From Peptococcaceae bacterium 1198_IL3148 (GTDB taxonomy: Bacteria > Bacillota > Desulfotomaculia > Desulfotomaculales > Desulfohalotomaculaceae), in the NCBI GenBank assembly GCA_036763105.1, contig JBAIYS010000005.1, positions 62,001 through 126,000 of the forward strand: 64,000 nucleotides of DNA, read 5' to 3'. Position 1 is the stretch's first letter. Each line of letters opens with the position of its first letter. The notes under the pieces are model-generated. The model did not search any database, was not told where the DNA came from, and saw only the letters and a list, made by a program, of their open reading frames with translations. Below are positions 43,568 through 52,481 of the stretch, in pieces. Position numbers and translations under genes: made by a program.

Positions 43568-44278
43568 TTAATCACCTAAAATTTTTTGCAAAAAACTTTC
43601 TCTATTTTGTAAAAAATATTTTGTTATTTGATAATGGTCTGTCATCTCGTAATCTATCTCTTTAATGGTACCATTATCAAAACTAAAGATTGTGGCGTTG
43701 GGATAACCCATAAGGATTGGAGAGTGTGTAGCAATAATAAATTGACTATCACCGGACAAAACCAGCTTGTGTAAGATTCTTAGAAAAGCCAGTTGTCGTT
43801 GAGGTGATAATGCAGCCTCTGGTTCGTCCAATAAATAAATTGCTTTGCCCTTAAACCGATTGGCAAAGAGCGCTAAAAAAGATTCTCCATGGGATTGTTG
43901 ATGTAAGGAACGTCCACCATAAGCATCATAGTATCCCACTGTATCAATATGAGAAGCAAAATTATAAAAAGTCTCCGCCCGTAGAAAAAAGCCCTTCGTC
44001 AATTTAGGCAACCACGAAAGTCTAACATATTCACCAAGGGCTGATTCAGCGGCATGGACATCATAATAGTTATTCCGTCCCCCACCAGCTGTATTAAACC
44101 CGCATCGATCAGCAATTGCTTCTAACAGTGTGGATTTGCCTGTGCCATTTTCGCCAACAAAAAAGGTCACTTGATTATTAAATTCTAATTGATGAAGATT
44201 TTTAATTGCAGGAATCGAAAAAGGATATTTATTAAAAGATGGAATTTGTTCATGCTGCAGTTCAATTTTCTTTAACAT
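43568..44278 (-). CDS. AAA-family (ABC/RecF-like) ATPase
   Basis: A 236-residue single-domain ATPase. Walker A is FVGENGTGKSTLLEAIADR near residue 40, the signature-like segment is SLHQQSHGESFLALF, Walker B is AIYLLDEPEAALSPQRQ near 150, and the switch histidine lies in IIATHSPILM. This is the compact family related to RecF/OLD ATPases, with no nuclease domain; its role is unknown. ATG 44278 follows TAGGTGA. It lies upstream of the ABC-F leader promoter, so the two genes are separate units. Confidence 0.85.
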   Translation of the reverse strand: MLKKIELQHEQIPSFNKYPFSIPAIKNLHQLEFNNQVTFFVGENGTGKSTLLEAIADRCGFNTAGGGRNNYYDVHAAESALGEYVRLSWLPKLTKGFFLRAETFYNFASHIDTVGYYDAYGGRSLHQQSHGESFLALFANRFKGKAIYLLDEPEAALSPQRQLAFLRILHKLVLSGDSQFIIATHSPILMGYPNATIFSFDNGTIKEIDYEMTDHYQITKYFLQNRESFLQKILGD

Positions 44279-44350
44279 ACTATCACCTACAGTTGCTATA
44301 GATTATATATGAACCAACAACTTGTTGGGAAGGGGTATAATTTAAAATCA

Positions 44351-44386
44351 GAAAGCGTAACCACATTTACTAGAGGTTACGCTTTC
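44351..44386 (-). terminator. Terminator after rsgA
   Basis: GAAAGCGTAACC and GGTTACGCTTTC form a perfect 12-bp stem, nine bases past the rsgA stop. The inner GCGTAACC/GGTTACGC is shared with the hairpin at 25568-25600. Confidence 0.8.
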
Positions 44387-44394
44387 CTTTAGTA

Positions 44395-45474
44395 CTATCT
44401 GCGCTTATTCTTTTCTTTTAAAAATTTTCTTGCCTGTTTCATACCACCCATACCGGCAAACATTCTGTTAATTTTTTCATGCTCAACTTGACGTGAGTTC
44501 AGTTCTTGGTATTTCATCTCAGTCTGCAGCTTATTATAACTATTCAGCCGATCAACAGCGAGAATACCCTTTGCAATTGCTTCTCTAACTGCACAGCCTG
44601 GCTCATTTTGATGTGTGCAGTCGTTAAAGCGACAGTTTTGCGCCAGGTCATCGATATCAGCAAAGGATTTAGATAGATTAGCACTTTCTATTTGCAATTC
44701 ACGCATCCCCGGAGTGTCGATGATGACACCCCCCTGTGGCAGTACAATTAGCTGTCTGTGGGTGGTGGTATGCCTGCCTTTATCGTCCGCCCCGATTTCG
44801 TTGGTGGCAAGTATTTCTTCACCCAGCAGGCAGTTGATCAGCGTAGATTTGCCGACACCAGAGGAACCAATGAATACAGCGGTTTTACCTTTACCAATAT
44901 ATTGGGATAAAGTTTTATATCCATCAGCGCCTTTGCAGCTGGTAACCAGTACATCTACCCCAATGGCTACATCCTGCACCTGTGAAAGTTTAACTGGTAT
45001 ATCATTACAAAGGTCTGATTTTGTCAGCACCACCACCGGGGTGGCCATACTGTCCCAAGCAATGGCCAGGTATCTTTCTAATCGACGCAGATTAAAGTTG
45101 TTATTTAACGACATGCAAATAAAAACAATATCAATGTTGGCGGCCACTACTTGTTTTTGATGGGATGTACCCGCTGCCTTCCGTACAAAAGCGCTTTTGC
45201 GATGCAAAATATGATGAATAATGGCATTGCCACCACTGTCATCCCGGCGGTCCACCATCACCCAGTCACCAACCACGGGGTAATCTGAGTTGTCCCTGGC
45301 AATATAGCCCAGTTTGCCCGAAATCTCAGCTTGGATTTCGCCGATTTCTGTAACCACTTTGTATAAATCTTTGTGCTGTACCGCCACTCTACCCAGATAT
45401 AATCCCTCATACATAGTGGCCTGTTGTTCAAAGCGGTCAGTCAGTGCTACCCGATATAAATTAGCCTTTGTCAT
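44395..45474 (-). CDS. rsgA: Ribosome small-subunit-dependent GTPase A
   Basis: A circularly permuted GTPase that checks late 30S subunit assembly. The 359-residue protein has an N-terminal OB fold (about 25-110), then G4 VVLTKSDLC, G1 GSSGVGKSTLINCLLG and G3 IIDTPGMRELQ, in the permuted order. The C-terminal zinc knuckle is CRFNDCTHQNEPGC near 285-300. ATG 45474 lies behind AAGG and GGGAGG. The leader contains an 18-codon ORF and a sequence complementary to this Shine-Dalgarno, suggesting translational control. Confidence 0.95.
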   Translation of the reverse strand: MTKANLYRVALTDRFEQQATMYEGLYLGRVAVQHKDLYKVVTEIGEIQAEISGKLGYIARDNSDYPVVGDWVMVDRRDDSGGNAIIHHILHRKSAFVRKAAGTSHQKQVVAANIDIVFICMSLNNNFNLRRLERYLAIAWDSMATPVVVLTKSDLCNDIPVKLSQVQDVAIGVDVLVTSCKGADGYKTLSQYIGKGKTAVFIGSSGVGKSTLINCLLGEEILATNEIGADDKGRHTTTHRQLIVLPQGGVIIDTPGMRELQIESANLSKSFADIDDLAQNCRFNDCTHQNEPGCAVREAIAKGILAVDRLNSYNKLQTEMKYQELNSRQVEHEKINRMFAGMGGMKQARKFLKEKNKRR

Positions 45475-45484
45475 TCTTGCCTTA

Positions 45485-45554
45485 ACCTCCCATATATTTG
45501 TGGTTTAACTGGTGGGGAGGTCGGAGAGTCTGCTTACTCTGCAGCTACCTCCCC
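45485..45554 (-). promoter_or_regulatory. Alternative hairpins controlling the rsgA Shine-Dalgarno
   Basis: On the minus strand the segment ACCTCCCC (45514-45521) can pair either with GGGGAGGT (45547-45554), inside the leader ORF, or with GGGAGGT (45485-45491), the rsgA Shine-Dalgarno region. The first hairpin has an inner AGAGT/ACTCT stem with the leader stop codon in it. A ribosome finishing the leader ORF would break the first pairing and let the second form. Confidence 0.65.
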
Positions 45555-45590
45555 GCAAGATACCGACTCAGCTTTATATGTTTTAAACAT
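45534..45590 (-). CDS. 18-residue leader ORF upstream of rsgA
   Basis: ATG 45590 follows AAAGGAG by about nine bases and encodes MFKTYKAESVSCGEVAAE then TAA. It lies between a predicted promoter (45617-45646) and rsgA (60 bases downstream). Its 3' half forms one arm of a hairpin that competes for the rsgA Shine-Dalgarno. It may act only by being translated; a free peptide with one cysteine is also possible. It resembles no family I know. Confidence 0.6.
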   Translation of the reverse strand: MFKTYKAESVSCGEVAAE

Positions 45591-45616
45591 AAATTTCAAC
45601 TCCTTTCATTTTTCTT

Positions 45617-45646
45617 AGTATAACAGGTCATATTCACTAATAACAA
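45617..45646 (-). promoter_or_regulatory. Predicted promoter for the rsgA leader
   Basis: On the minus strand TTGTTA (45641-45646) and TATACT (45617-45622) are 18 bases apart, about 25 bases before the leader ORF start. Confidence 0.6.
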
Positions 45647-45654
45647 GTGCAGTA

Positions 45655-45683
45655 AAAAAATCCAGACACCACAAAGGGTGTCT
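45655..45683 (-). terminator. Terminator after the YmaF-like gene
   Basis: GACACC and GGTGTC form the core of a hairpin (45664-45681) followed on the minus strand by GGATTTTTTT. It separates the YmaF-like gene from rsgA. Confidence 0.75.
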
Positions 45684-45713
45684 TCAACAGGGCTATTCAT
45701 TTAATTAATTTAA

Positions 45714-46052
45714 TTAATCCATTTCCACTCTTACTGCATTTGTATAACCCATAATGGCATGCCGGTGTCCGTCGTCATAGGTTGTAACAAAATCACCATA
45801 ATGGTTGTGGTAACCGCCCGGCAAATTAACAGCCAAACTGGTGGTTGCTCTGTAGCGGTGATAATGTCCGTCTTGGTAAGTGGTTCCACCAACTATTTCG
45901 TGATAATGACTATCTCCGTACGGTATCGCAGGTCCTGTGATACCAGGATAAATATGACAGTGTCCATCGTTACAGCTGGTAACGCAGGTATGATCGTGAA
46001 CATGGCTGTCATTATTGTTGTTATTGTAGTTATTGTTATTATTATTAACCAT
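45714..46052 (-). CDS. YmaF-like histidine-rich protein
   Basis: A 112-residue protein. It starts with an asparagine run (MVNNNNNNYNNNNN) and then carries repeated DGHxH-type units: DSHVHDHTC, NDGHCHIY, GDSHYHEI, QDGHYHRY and DDGHRHAI, spaced about 17-20 residues apart. This is the YmaF family pattern, known mainly from spore-forming Bacilli and Clostridia and of unknown function. The histidines suggest metal binding. ATG 46052 follows GGGGG. It is preceded by the Hsp20 gene on the same strand. Confidence 0.82.
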   Translation of the reverse strand: MVNNNNNNYNNNNNDSHVHDHTCVTSCNDGHCHIYPGITGPAIPYGDSHYHEIVGGTTYQDGHYHRYRATTSLAVNLPGGYHNHYGDFVTTYDDGHRHAIMGYTNAVRVEMD

Positions 46053-46120
46053 TTTCCAATACCCCCACAATTTGGTTTTAGTTACTTTATGAAGGGCATA
46101 GAAAAAAGGTTACAACTTTT

Positions 46121-46546
46121 CTAGTTAAAATCAATGTCTATCCGCTTTTTATCTTTCACCATCTTGGGCATTCTTACTTCCAATACTCCATTTCTGTAAG
46201 ATGCCTTAACCCCCTCATGCTCCACCGGGCTTGGCAACGAAATGGACCTTTGAATATGACCTACATAACGCTCTTTTCTGTGCATATTTTCTTCTTTAAC
46301 TTCACTGGTTCTGCTGATAGAGGCACTAATACTTAGTAGATTATTGTCAATAACATCAATGTCGATATCCTCTTTCTTTTCCAATCCTGGAATATCACAG
46401 GTGGCCACCACTTCGGTATCGGTTTCATGTACATCCACTCTAATACTACTATTTTCAAAGGCTGAAGGGAAATCCGACAGCAATCGGTCAAACTCCCTTC
46501 TGATATTACTTAAATGCCTAAGCGGTTCATAGGGTACCAGTGCCAT
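46121..46546 (-). CDS. Hsp20/alpha-crystallin small heat-shock protein
   Basis: A 141-residue chaperone that holds unfolding proteins in oligomers. It begins MALVPYEPLRHLSNIRREFDR, and the alpha-crystallin domain spans about 38-130 with TDTEVVATCDIPGLEKKEDI and the late motif YRNGVLEVRMPKM. It ends KKRIDIDFN without a long C-terminal tail; the IxI-type oligomer motif may be the terminal RIDIDF. ATG 46546 follows AAGGAGG. Confidence 0.94.
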   Translation of the reverse strand: MALVPYEPLRHLSNIRREFDRLLSDFPSAFENSSIRVDVHETDTEVVATCDIPGLEKKEDIDIDVIDNNLLSISASISRTSEVKEENMHRKERYVGHIQRSISLPSPVEHEGVKASYRNGVLEVRMPKMVKDKKRIDIDFN

Positions 46547-46696
46547 TTCTCTTACCTCCTTGTTTTTTAATCAAGGATATTATTTCTAAATGAGATAAAT
46601 ATTATTCAAAGCAGTGGCCGCTGTTTATTATGTTTGCAGATGCTATAACAACACACAGACCCCCAATGCCTCATGTTTAACGCATAGCGTTATTCA

Positions 46697-46726
46697 TTGT
46701 TAAAGGTTAGCTGAATTTGTTATAAT
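46697..46726 (+). promoter_or_regulatory. Predicted promoter for the VOC gene
   Basis: TTGTTA (46697-46702) and TATAAT (46721-46726) are 18 bases apart. A small palindrome TAACGC-ATA-GCGTTA lies just upstream (46678-46692). Confidence 0.65.
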
Positions 46727-46751
46727 ACTGAATAAAAAGGAGTTTGCATAC

Positions 46752-47147
46752 ATGTCAAAAATTACCCCATTTTTAATGTTTAAAGGAAACGCCGAAGAAG
46801 CAATGAACTATTACATTTCTTTAATTGATGACTCAGAAATAACCAGCATTACTCGCTATGGTGCCCACGATGTGGGAGATGAGGGGACTGTTATGCAGGC
46901 TACCTTTTCCTTAAATGGTCAACAGTTTATGTGTATAGATAGTAATGTGGAACATGCCTTTACATTTACACCTTCCTTTTCTATGTACTATACCTGTGAT
47001 AGCGAAGAAGAAATTAACCGACTTTATGAGGAATTGTCTAAAGCCGGAGGCGTACTGATGGAATTAGGCGAATATCATTTCAGCAAGAAGTTTGCTTGGG
47101 TGGTGGACAAATTTGGTATTTCTTGGCAGCTCAATCTGCCAAAATAA
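46752..47147 (+). CDS. VOC family protein (PhnB-like)
   Basis: A 131-residue vicinal-oxygen-chelate fold protein. It begins MSKITPFLMFKGNAEEAMNYY, and the second half repeats the fold with SEEEINRLYEELSKAGG and WVVDKFGISWQLN, the PhnB/3-demethylubiquinone-methyltransferase-like signature. Members are small cytoplasmic metalloenzymes or binding proteins of mostly unknown substrate. ATG 46752 follows AAAAGGAG. It is monocistronic. Confidence 0.9.
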   Translation: MSKITPFLMFKGNAEEAMNYYISLIDDSEITSITRYGAHDVGDEGTVMQATFSLNGQQFMCIDSNVEHAFTFTPSFSMYYTCDSEEEINRLYEELSKAGGVLMELGEYHFSKKFAWVVDKFGISWQLNLPK

Positions 47148-47167
47148 AAGACAGTAAATCTTAAATA

Positions 47168-47212
47168 AAGTCAAGACCTAGTGTGCTTTGCTTAACACTA
47201 GGTCTTGACCTT
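47168..47212. terminator. Strong bidirectional terminator
   Basis: AAGTCAAGACCTAGTGT and ACACTAGGTCTTGACCTT form a 17-bp perfect stem between the convergent VOC and nucleotidyltransferase genes. Confidence 0.88.
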
Positions 47213-47217
47213 ATTGC

Positions 47218-49686
47218 CTATTCCCCCACTATTTTATTGATTTTATCGATATACAAATCCGTTAACTCTTCAGCTATTTCCATGCTGCTACCTTCGCAGT
47301 AAACTCGGCAAATTGGCTCTTCGGGGTCCGGCAACACCAGTGCCCAGCCATCGGGATGAAAGACCTTAACACCATCCAACAATTCTAGCCGACCGGGCTT
47401 TTGTTCTATTAGTTTGCGGATCACCTTCCCCTTGGCCTCCCAGGATACCTTAACCTGCTTTTTGTTGACGAAGAAGGTGGGAATCTCCTTTACCAGCGTT
47501 GACAGAGTAAGTTTTTCTTTTGCACAGTATTCCAGCACTTTGGTCAAACCCGCCAGGGCATCAAAGTTGAGCAAAAACTGTGATAGGTTTTGGCCCCGCT
47601 GATCATCTTGGATGATCACCTGTTCAATAAAATCTTGTATGGCTGTTTTGGTGCGCACCACTGTGCTGTTGTAACGCTGGGCCAAATCCTCGATGGCCAT
47701 CGGTGCGGTCACCGGCACCACCACTGGGCCGCCCCGTTCCTTTAAAACAACCAAAGCCAGCAATGCGGTCAACATATCCTCTTGGATTGCCTGACCCAGC
47801 TCATCAACTAAAATCATGTTATCGCCGTTGGGGTCGATAATGGCACCGGCATCGGCCTGCTTGTCAATTACCGCCTGGCCCAATTTGGGCAGTAGGCTTT
47901 GGTATGTCTGCCAACTGGCGGGTTGCTTGGCATCAGCATGTTCAGCAATATTTTCTACAATCAGATTAGCGTTCAATGCCAACCGGGAAACGTAGGGTTC
48001 AAAATTTTTGTAGTCGTAAGCCATCACCACCCGATAGGCTGCTCCGCGCAATGCCCTAATATCCAAATTATCAGTTAGGCTTTCAATGTAGGCTTCGGCC
48101 ACACCGGGCACCAACGCGGTGGACAATATATTGGTATAATCTGCCCGGCAGTAATCGCCCTTGGTCAATTTGTTCTCAATTTTACGTTCTTCATTGCGAT
48201 TCAAATTGCCCCCCCGGGAATTAATAAACACCAGCGTCACTTTATCTGGTCTCCAGGGGGATACTTTAACATGCACCCCGGCATCACAATTCAGTTTTCG
48301 CGCCGCATAGCGATGAATGGGTGTAATTACCGACCCAATATCCTGTACTTGAATCCCCATGGACTGCAAACCAGCGCCTAAAGACTGTTTTATCATTCGG
48401 CACACCGGATAACTGTCACTAGATAAAGTTACATTGGCATTGGAGCCCAGCATAGAGCCCAACGCACTGCCAATGCGGGAGGCAAATTCCGGGTTGATTT
48501 CAATATTGGCTAAACCAGTGATGCCATCAATGCCAAAAATATTTTTAGGCGTGTTGGTGCCCCAAACAACATTTCTGTGCACCGTGGCCCCTGCCTCCAC
48601 CAGCTTATTAGGCCATAATTTTACATCGGGCTTAATCAAGCCCCGCTCTTTAATGGTGGAGTCGTCCCCCACAACAGACCCTTCATAAACCGCGGCATTG
48701 GCATACACTTTAACGCCATTGCCCAATACCGCTCCTCTAATAGAACTATTTGGCCCCAAATAAACCCCATTACATAAAACACTTCTTTTAACAGAAACAC
48801 CCGTCTCCAAAATACATCCTTCCCCCAGGATGCTATAGGGTTCAATTCTGGCGTGGGGGCCAATTTGACAACCATCCCCAATTAATACCGGCCCCTTTAT
48901 GTTGGCCGAAGGATCAATTGTTACCCTGTCACCAATCCATACCCCGGGGCTTACTTCTCGTCCGGGAATTGCTGTCAGCACCTGCTTATCCAGCACATCC
49001 AAGTGAGACTGCAGGTACTGTTGCAGATTGCCAATATCGCACCAGTAGCCGTCAAGTACCATGCCATACATTGGCCGGTTGTCCCTTAGCAACAGGGGAA
49101 ACAAATCCTTACTAAAATCAAATTTTTCTCCCATTGAAAAATAATCTAAAACCTCAGGTTCTAAAATGTAAATACCGGTGTTGACGGTGTCGCTAAAAAC
49201 TTCCCCCCAACTGGGTTTTTCTAAAAATTGACTAATTCTACCATCCTTTTCGGTAATTACTACACCATATTCCAATGGCATATTGACCTTTGCTAGCACC
49301 AAGGTGGCCACCGATTTATTTTGCCGGTGAAACTCCAACGCTTTAGTTAAATCAAAATCTGTCAGGGCATCACCACTGATCACGATAAAGGTTTCATCCA
49401 AAAAATTTCCAGCATTTTTGACACTGCCGGCGGTACCCAATGGCACCTCTTCTACAAAATAGCGCATGCTAACACCAAATTCAGAACCATTGCCAAAGTG
49501 ATCACGGATAGAATCAGGAAGATATTGGAGAGTGACACCAATCTGATCAATATTGTGTTTTTTAAGAAGATTGACGATGTGCTCCATCATTGGCTTATTA
49601 ACCACCGGCATCATTGGTTTGGGACGATTACAGGTCAGTGGTCTTAAACGGGAACCCTGACCACCGGCCATAATAATTCCTTTCAT
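47218..49686 (-). CDS. Sugar-1-phosphate guanylyltransferase-like/degenerate phosphomannomutase fusion
   Basis: An 822-residue cytoplasmic protein. Residues 1-240 form a nucleotidyltransferase ([29 protein letters not shown]) predicted to make an NDP-sugar such as GDP-mannose. Residues about 250-360 are left-handed beta-helix repeats ([19 protein letters not shown]). Residues about 375-822 have the phosphohexomutase fold, but the catalytic TASHNP loop is not recognisable, and the metal loop reads DPNGDN instead of DGDxDR. The mutase half is probably non-catalytic or regulatory. ATG 49686 follows AGGAGGG. It lies five bases after a GT4 gene and may supply its sugar donor. Confidence 0.88.
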   Translation of the reverse strand: MKGIIMAGGQGSRLRPLTCNRPKPMMPVVNKPMMEHIVNLLKKHNIDQIGVTLQYLPDSIRDHFGNGSEFGVSMRYFVEEVPLGTAGSVKNAGNFLDETFIVISGDALTDFDLTKALEFHRQNKSVATLVLAKVNMPLEYGVVITEKDGRISQFLEKPSWGEVFSDTVNTGIYILEPEVLDYFSMGEKFDFSKDLFPLLLRDNRPMYGMVLDGYWCDIGNLQQYLQSHLDVLDKQVLTAIPGREVSPGVWIGDRVTIDPSANIKGPVLIGDGCQIGPHARIEPYSILGEGCILETGVSVKRSVLCNGVYLGPNSSIRGAVLGNGVKVYANAAVYEGSVVGDDSTIKERGLIKPDVKLWPNKLVEAGATVHRNVVWGTNTPKNIFGIDGITGLANIEINPEFASRIGSALGSMLGSNANVTLSSDSYPVCRMIKQSLGAGLQSMGIQVQDIGSVITPIHRYAARKLNCDAGVHVKVSPWRPDKVTLVFINSRGGNLNRNEERKIENKLTKGDYCRADYTNILSTALVPGVAEAYIESLTDNLDIRALRGAAYRVVMAYDYKNFEPYVSRLALNANLIVENIAEHADAKQPASWQTYQSLLPKLGQAVIDKQADAGAIIDPNGDNMILVDELGQAIQEDMLTALLALVVLKERGGPVVVPVTAPMAIEDLAQRYNSTVVRTKTAIQDFIEQVIIQDDQRGQNLSQFLLNFDALAGLTKVLEYCAKEKLTLSTLVKEIPTFFVNKKQVKVSWEAKGKVIRKLIEQKPGRLELLDGVKVFHPDGWALVLPDPEEPICRVYCEGSSMEIAEELTDLYIDKINKIVGE

Positions 49687-49690
49687 TAGG

Positions 49691-50911
49691 TTAACCCTCC
49701 TGTATCAATTGTTGCCCGGCTAAAACTTTTTCCATCATACCAGTGTGATTTAATAACCCTTGATACAACGCCAGTGTTTGTTTAGCAATGCTGCCCCAGT
49801 TATATTTAGCCATCACTTGCTGGTATGCTTGTTCTTTCATTCTTTTTGCCGATTCCGGATTCAGAAGTATATGTAAAATATTGTCTGCCAAAGAGTTTTC
49901 ATTGCCCACATAGGCTTTCAAGCCATTGATGCCATGGTTAATGATTTCCCCTAAGCCACCAGTATCTGAAACCACCACCGGGGTTTGGGCTGCCATACCT
50001 TCCAGCGCCACAATGCCAAAGGGTTCATATAAACTGGGGAAAACCGCCACATCTGACAGTTGATAGAGGTTGTTGCGGGTATTATCATTAACATAGCCAG
50101 TAAAGTAAATGTGTTGCTCCACCCCCATTTTCTTTGCTTGACGTTTAAGGGCAATTTCATTTGGCCCTTTGCCAGCGATAATAAATTTAGTATTGGGATG
50201 ATAGTGCAATATTTTGGGAATGGCATCAATTAATACCTGCACGCCCTTTTCCCTCACCAGCCTGCCCACATAAAAGACTATTTTTTCGTTGGCAGCGGCG
50301 TAATTTTCTCGGTTAACGTTAGTCTCTTTAACTGTAAAGTTTTCTACATCTACACCATTGGGGATGACAATTAACTTATCCTCAGGTACTTGAAACACAT
50401 GCCGCAACTCGCCCCGCATATAATTACTACAAACAATAACCCGCCAAGCTTCATAGCAAAGCCACCATTCAATATCACTAATGTGGCGCTGCAATTCATT
50501 ATGCAACCCGTTGTTGCGTCCATATTCTGTGGCGTGAATGGTAGCAATTAGGGGAACGTTCAAAGCGTGTTTCAATGCCCGGGCGGCATAGGCCACCAAC
50601 CAATCGTGGGCATGGATAATGTCAAAGGGTTTGGTCAGATCTTTAATTAACGATAAACACTTTTCCAAAATTGCCACGTTAAGTTGCATTACCCAGGTAA
50701 TAAAGTCCGGTGACGATACTTGGTAGGGAATTACCCGATAAACATGAACACCGTCAACAAGTTGGTAATCCGGCACCCCTGGGGAACCAATGGTAATTAG
50801 ATGAATTTCTGCCTGCTGTTGGGCCATTGCCTTTGTCAGGTCATATACATGCTGGGCCAGCCCGCCCACACTTTTAGGCGGGTATTCCCAAGACAACATT
50901 AAAATACGCAT
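49691..50911 (-). CDS. Glycosyltransferase family 4 protein
   Basis: A 406-residue GT-B enzyme. It begins [20 protein letters not shown], has [14 protein letters not shown] near 100, the donor-site segment [19 protein letters not shown] near 210, and the EX7E-type motif [13 protein letters not shown] near 300. The opening resembles bacterial glycogen/trehalose synthase-like transferases. A starch-binding-like protein is encoded just upstream and an NDP-sugar enzyme just downstream, so synthesis of a storage or surface glucan is plausible but not proven. Confidence 0.9.
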   Translation of the reverse strand: MRILMLSWEYPPKSVGGLAQHVYDLTKAMAQQQAEIHLITIGSPGVPDYQLVDGVHVYRVIPYQVSSPDFITWVMQLNVAILEKCLSLIKDLTKPFDIIHAHDWLVAYAARALKHALNVPLIATIHATEYGRNNGLHNELQRHISDIEWWLCYEAWRVIVCSNYMRGELRHVFQVPEDKLIVIPNGVDVENFTVKETNVNRENYAAANEKIVFYVGRLVREKGVQVLIDAIPKILHYHPNTKFIIAGKGPNEIALKRQAKKMGVEQHIYFTGYVNDNTRNNLYQLSDVAVFPSLYEPFGIVALEGMAAQTPVVVSDTGGLGEIINHGINGLKAYVGNENSLADNILHILLNPESAKRMKEQAYQQVMAKYNWGSIAKQTLALYQGLLNHTGMMEKVLAGQQLIQEG

Positions 50912-50980
50912 CCCTCAACCTCCTGCCGTCATTCTTCTCTATTATTTTCTAGATACAGCAAATTATTCAAAAATAAAAAA

Positions 50981-50995
50981 GGGGGTGCTACCCCC
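50981..50995 (-). terminator. Terminator after the CBM protein gene
   Basis: GGGGGT-GCT-ACCCCC is followed on the minus strand by TTTTTTATTTTT. It separates the carbohydrate-binding protein from the GT4 gene. Confidence 0.8.
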
Positions 50996-51013
50996 AAAAT
51001 ATATGCAAGCTTG

Positions 51014-51388
51014 CTATCCGTTATGAACTTCAAAACTCCAATTCAAACCATTATTGTTATCCCAATTATTAGCTGGGTCGTGGAAACAGAAGTTCATTCT
51101 GGTGCCAACCTCTGGCACTCTGATGGTCTTGACAAAACCATAGCCGGTTTTAGCCATTTTCACATCTTGCACTGCATTCCATTTGGTTGAATCACCATAA
51201 CCATAATGCAAATACATATCCTTGGCACCACTGTTAGCTAACAACCCATTATACAAAACACATATTTCTTCACCGGCAGTGATCGGTGTGGGATCAACAA
51301 CAACTCCGCCAGGATAATCCGCGTCGTGCATATCCTTTAACCTAAATGCACCCATTGAGTGATCGCCAAAATTGGTGCGACTGGCCAT
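51014..51388 (-). CDS. Single-domain carbohydrate-binding protein (CBM25/53-like)
   Basis: A 124-residue protein made of one beta-sandwich module. Typical starch-binding residues are visible in AGEEICVLYNGLLA, MYLHYGYGDSTKW and FHDPANNWDNNNGLNW. There is no signal peptide or catalytic domain, so it probably binds an intracellular alpha-glucan or sits on a surface after mother-cell lysis. ATG 51388 follows GGAGGTG. It is transcribed toward the GT4 and nucleotidyltransferase genes but ends at a terminator. Confidence 0.82.
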   Translation of the reverse strand: MASRTNFGDHSMGAFRLKDMHDADYPGGVVVDPTPITAGEEICVLYNGLLANSGAKDMYLHYGYGDSTKWNAVQDVKMAKTGYGFVKTIRVPEVGTRMNFCFHDPANNWDNNNGLNWSFEVHNG

Positions 51389-51544
51389 ATGCAGCACCTC
51401 CAAGATATTTTTTCAAATTTAGTATTGACCGTCCCAGTCTTTTTATCACAGGAAAATAAAAGTTATAGTTGCTTATTGTAACACCCATGGAAAGCAAGCC
51501 ATATAATGTAAAAGCATTAGAATTTTATGAAGGAGGTTTTTTTT

Positions 51545-52444
51545 GTGGAGCGTGATCATGACGACAAAAAAAGGAAATGTGAATTCGATGAATTGAGCGA
51601 ACAGCTTCATAAACAAATAGAACTACTAAAAAAATTGGTCAATTATTTAAACGCAATACTGGATGACAAACTGGACTGTGGATTACCTAAAATAAATAAA
51701 AGCCTTCGCGAGCTCGATCACAAAATGAACTATGTGCTTAGCAAAAAATCACAATTCGGGCTATACGAAATCAAAAAAGGCATTCACGAACTGGAAAAGC
51801 TAATTAAATCAGAATTCGGCAAAATAGACAGAATAAAATTTTTACTAACGGACAAAGACTTTGGCCTGAAAGAAATTAAAAAAGAAATCAAAGATATTGA
51901 AGATGCCATTAACGACCCGAAATTTGGCCTGAAAGAAATCAAAAAAGAAATTAAAGACATTGAAGAGGACATTAAAAAAGTACGCTTCCCTAAACTAGGT
52001 ATATCTGAGATCCTTTTAAACCCCACCTTTGGCCTGCCGGAAATTAAAAGAGAAGTGGCCGGTATTGAGGACATTGTGCTTAGCCCCACTGTTGGTTTAA
52101 GTGAAATCAAAAAGGAAATTAAAGAGATCGAAGATATCGTTAAGCACCGTAAGTTTGGCTTAGAAGAAATCAAAAAAGAGGTACAGGATATTCAAGACAA
52201 GGTTAACGATAAAAAGTTTGGACTAAAAGAAATCAAGTGTGAAGTTTTTGACATTGAATGTAAGTTAGATAACCCCGAGTTTGGATTGAAGGAGATTAAA
52301 AAAGAAATTAAAGAAATCGAACGTAAGCTGGATTGGATCATTGACGATATGAAAAAACATCATAAGGACTTCAAAGACTTTAAGGATCACAAAGAACATA
52401 AGGACCATAAAAAGAAGGACAAAGATCATCACTGCGGTTGTTAA
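51545..52444 (+). CDS. Repeat protein 1: 21-residue FGLKEIKKEIKDIED repeats
   Basis: A 299-residue, very charged protein with no signal peptide or membrane helix. After an N-terminal helical region (about 1-85, shared with the next gene) come at least six 21-residue units of the form FGLxEIKKEIKxIED followed by a short loop (DPK, SPT, HRK, DKK, NPE). One unit is stretched by about 14 residues. The C-terminus is a Lys/His run ending DHHCGC. The repeats predict alternating helices in a long rod. GTG 51545 follows AAGGAGG. I recognise no named family; a structural surface or spore-layer role is inferred from the following glycosyltransferases. Confidence 0.78.
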   Translation: MERDHDDKKRKCEFDELSEQLHKQIELLKKLVNYLNAILDDKLDCGLPKINKSLRELDHKMNYVLSKKSQFGLYEIKKGIHELEKLIKSEFGKIDRIKFLLTDKDFGLKEIKKEIKDIEDAINDPKFGLKEIKKEIKDIEEDIKKVRFPKLGISEILLNPTFGLPEIKREVAGIEDIVLSPTVGLSEIKKEIKEIEDIVKHRKFGLEEIKKEVQDIQDKVNDKKFGLKEIKCEVFDIECKLDNPEFGLKEIKKEIKEIERKLDWIIDDMKKHHKDFKDFKDHKEHKDHKKKDKDHHCGC

Positions 52445-52481
52445 CAAAGCGCCCACATGATGAAACAGGAGGAGATCTTTT

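Noticed and set aside
51470-51520. Sporulation-sigma promoter before repeat protein 1
   Set aside because: CATATAAT resembles a sigma-E-type -10, but no matching -35 at a fixed distance was found, so it was not listed.
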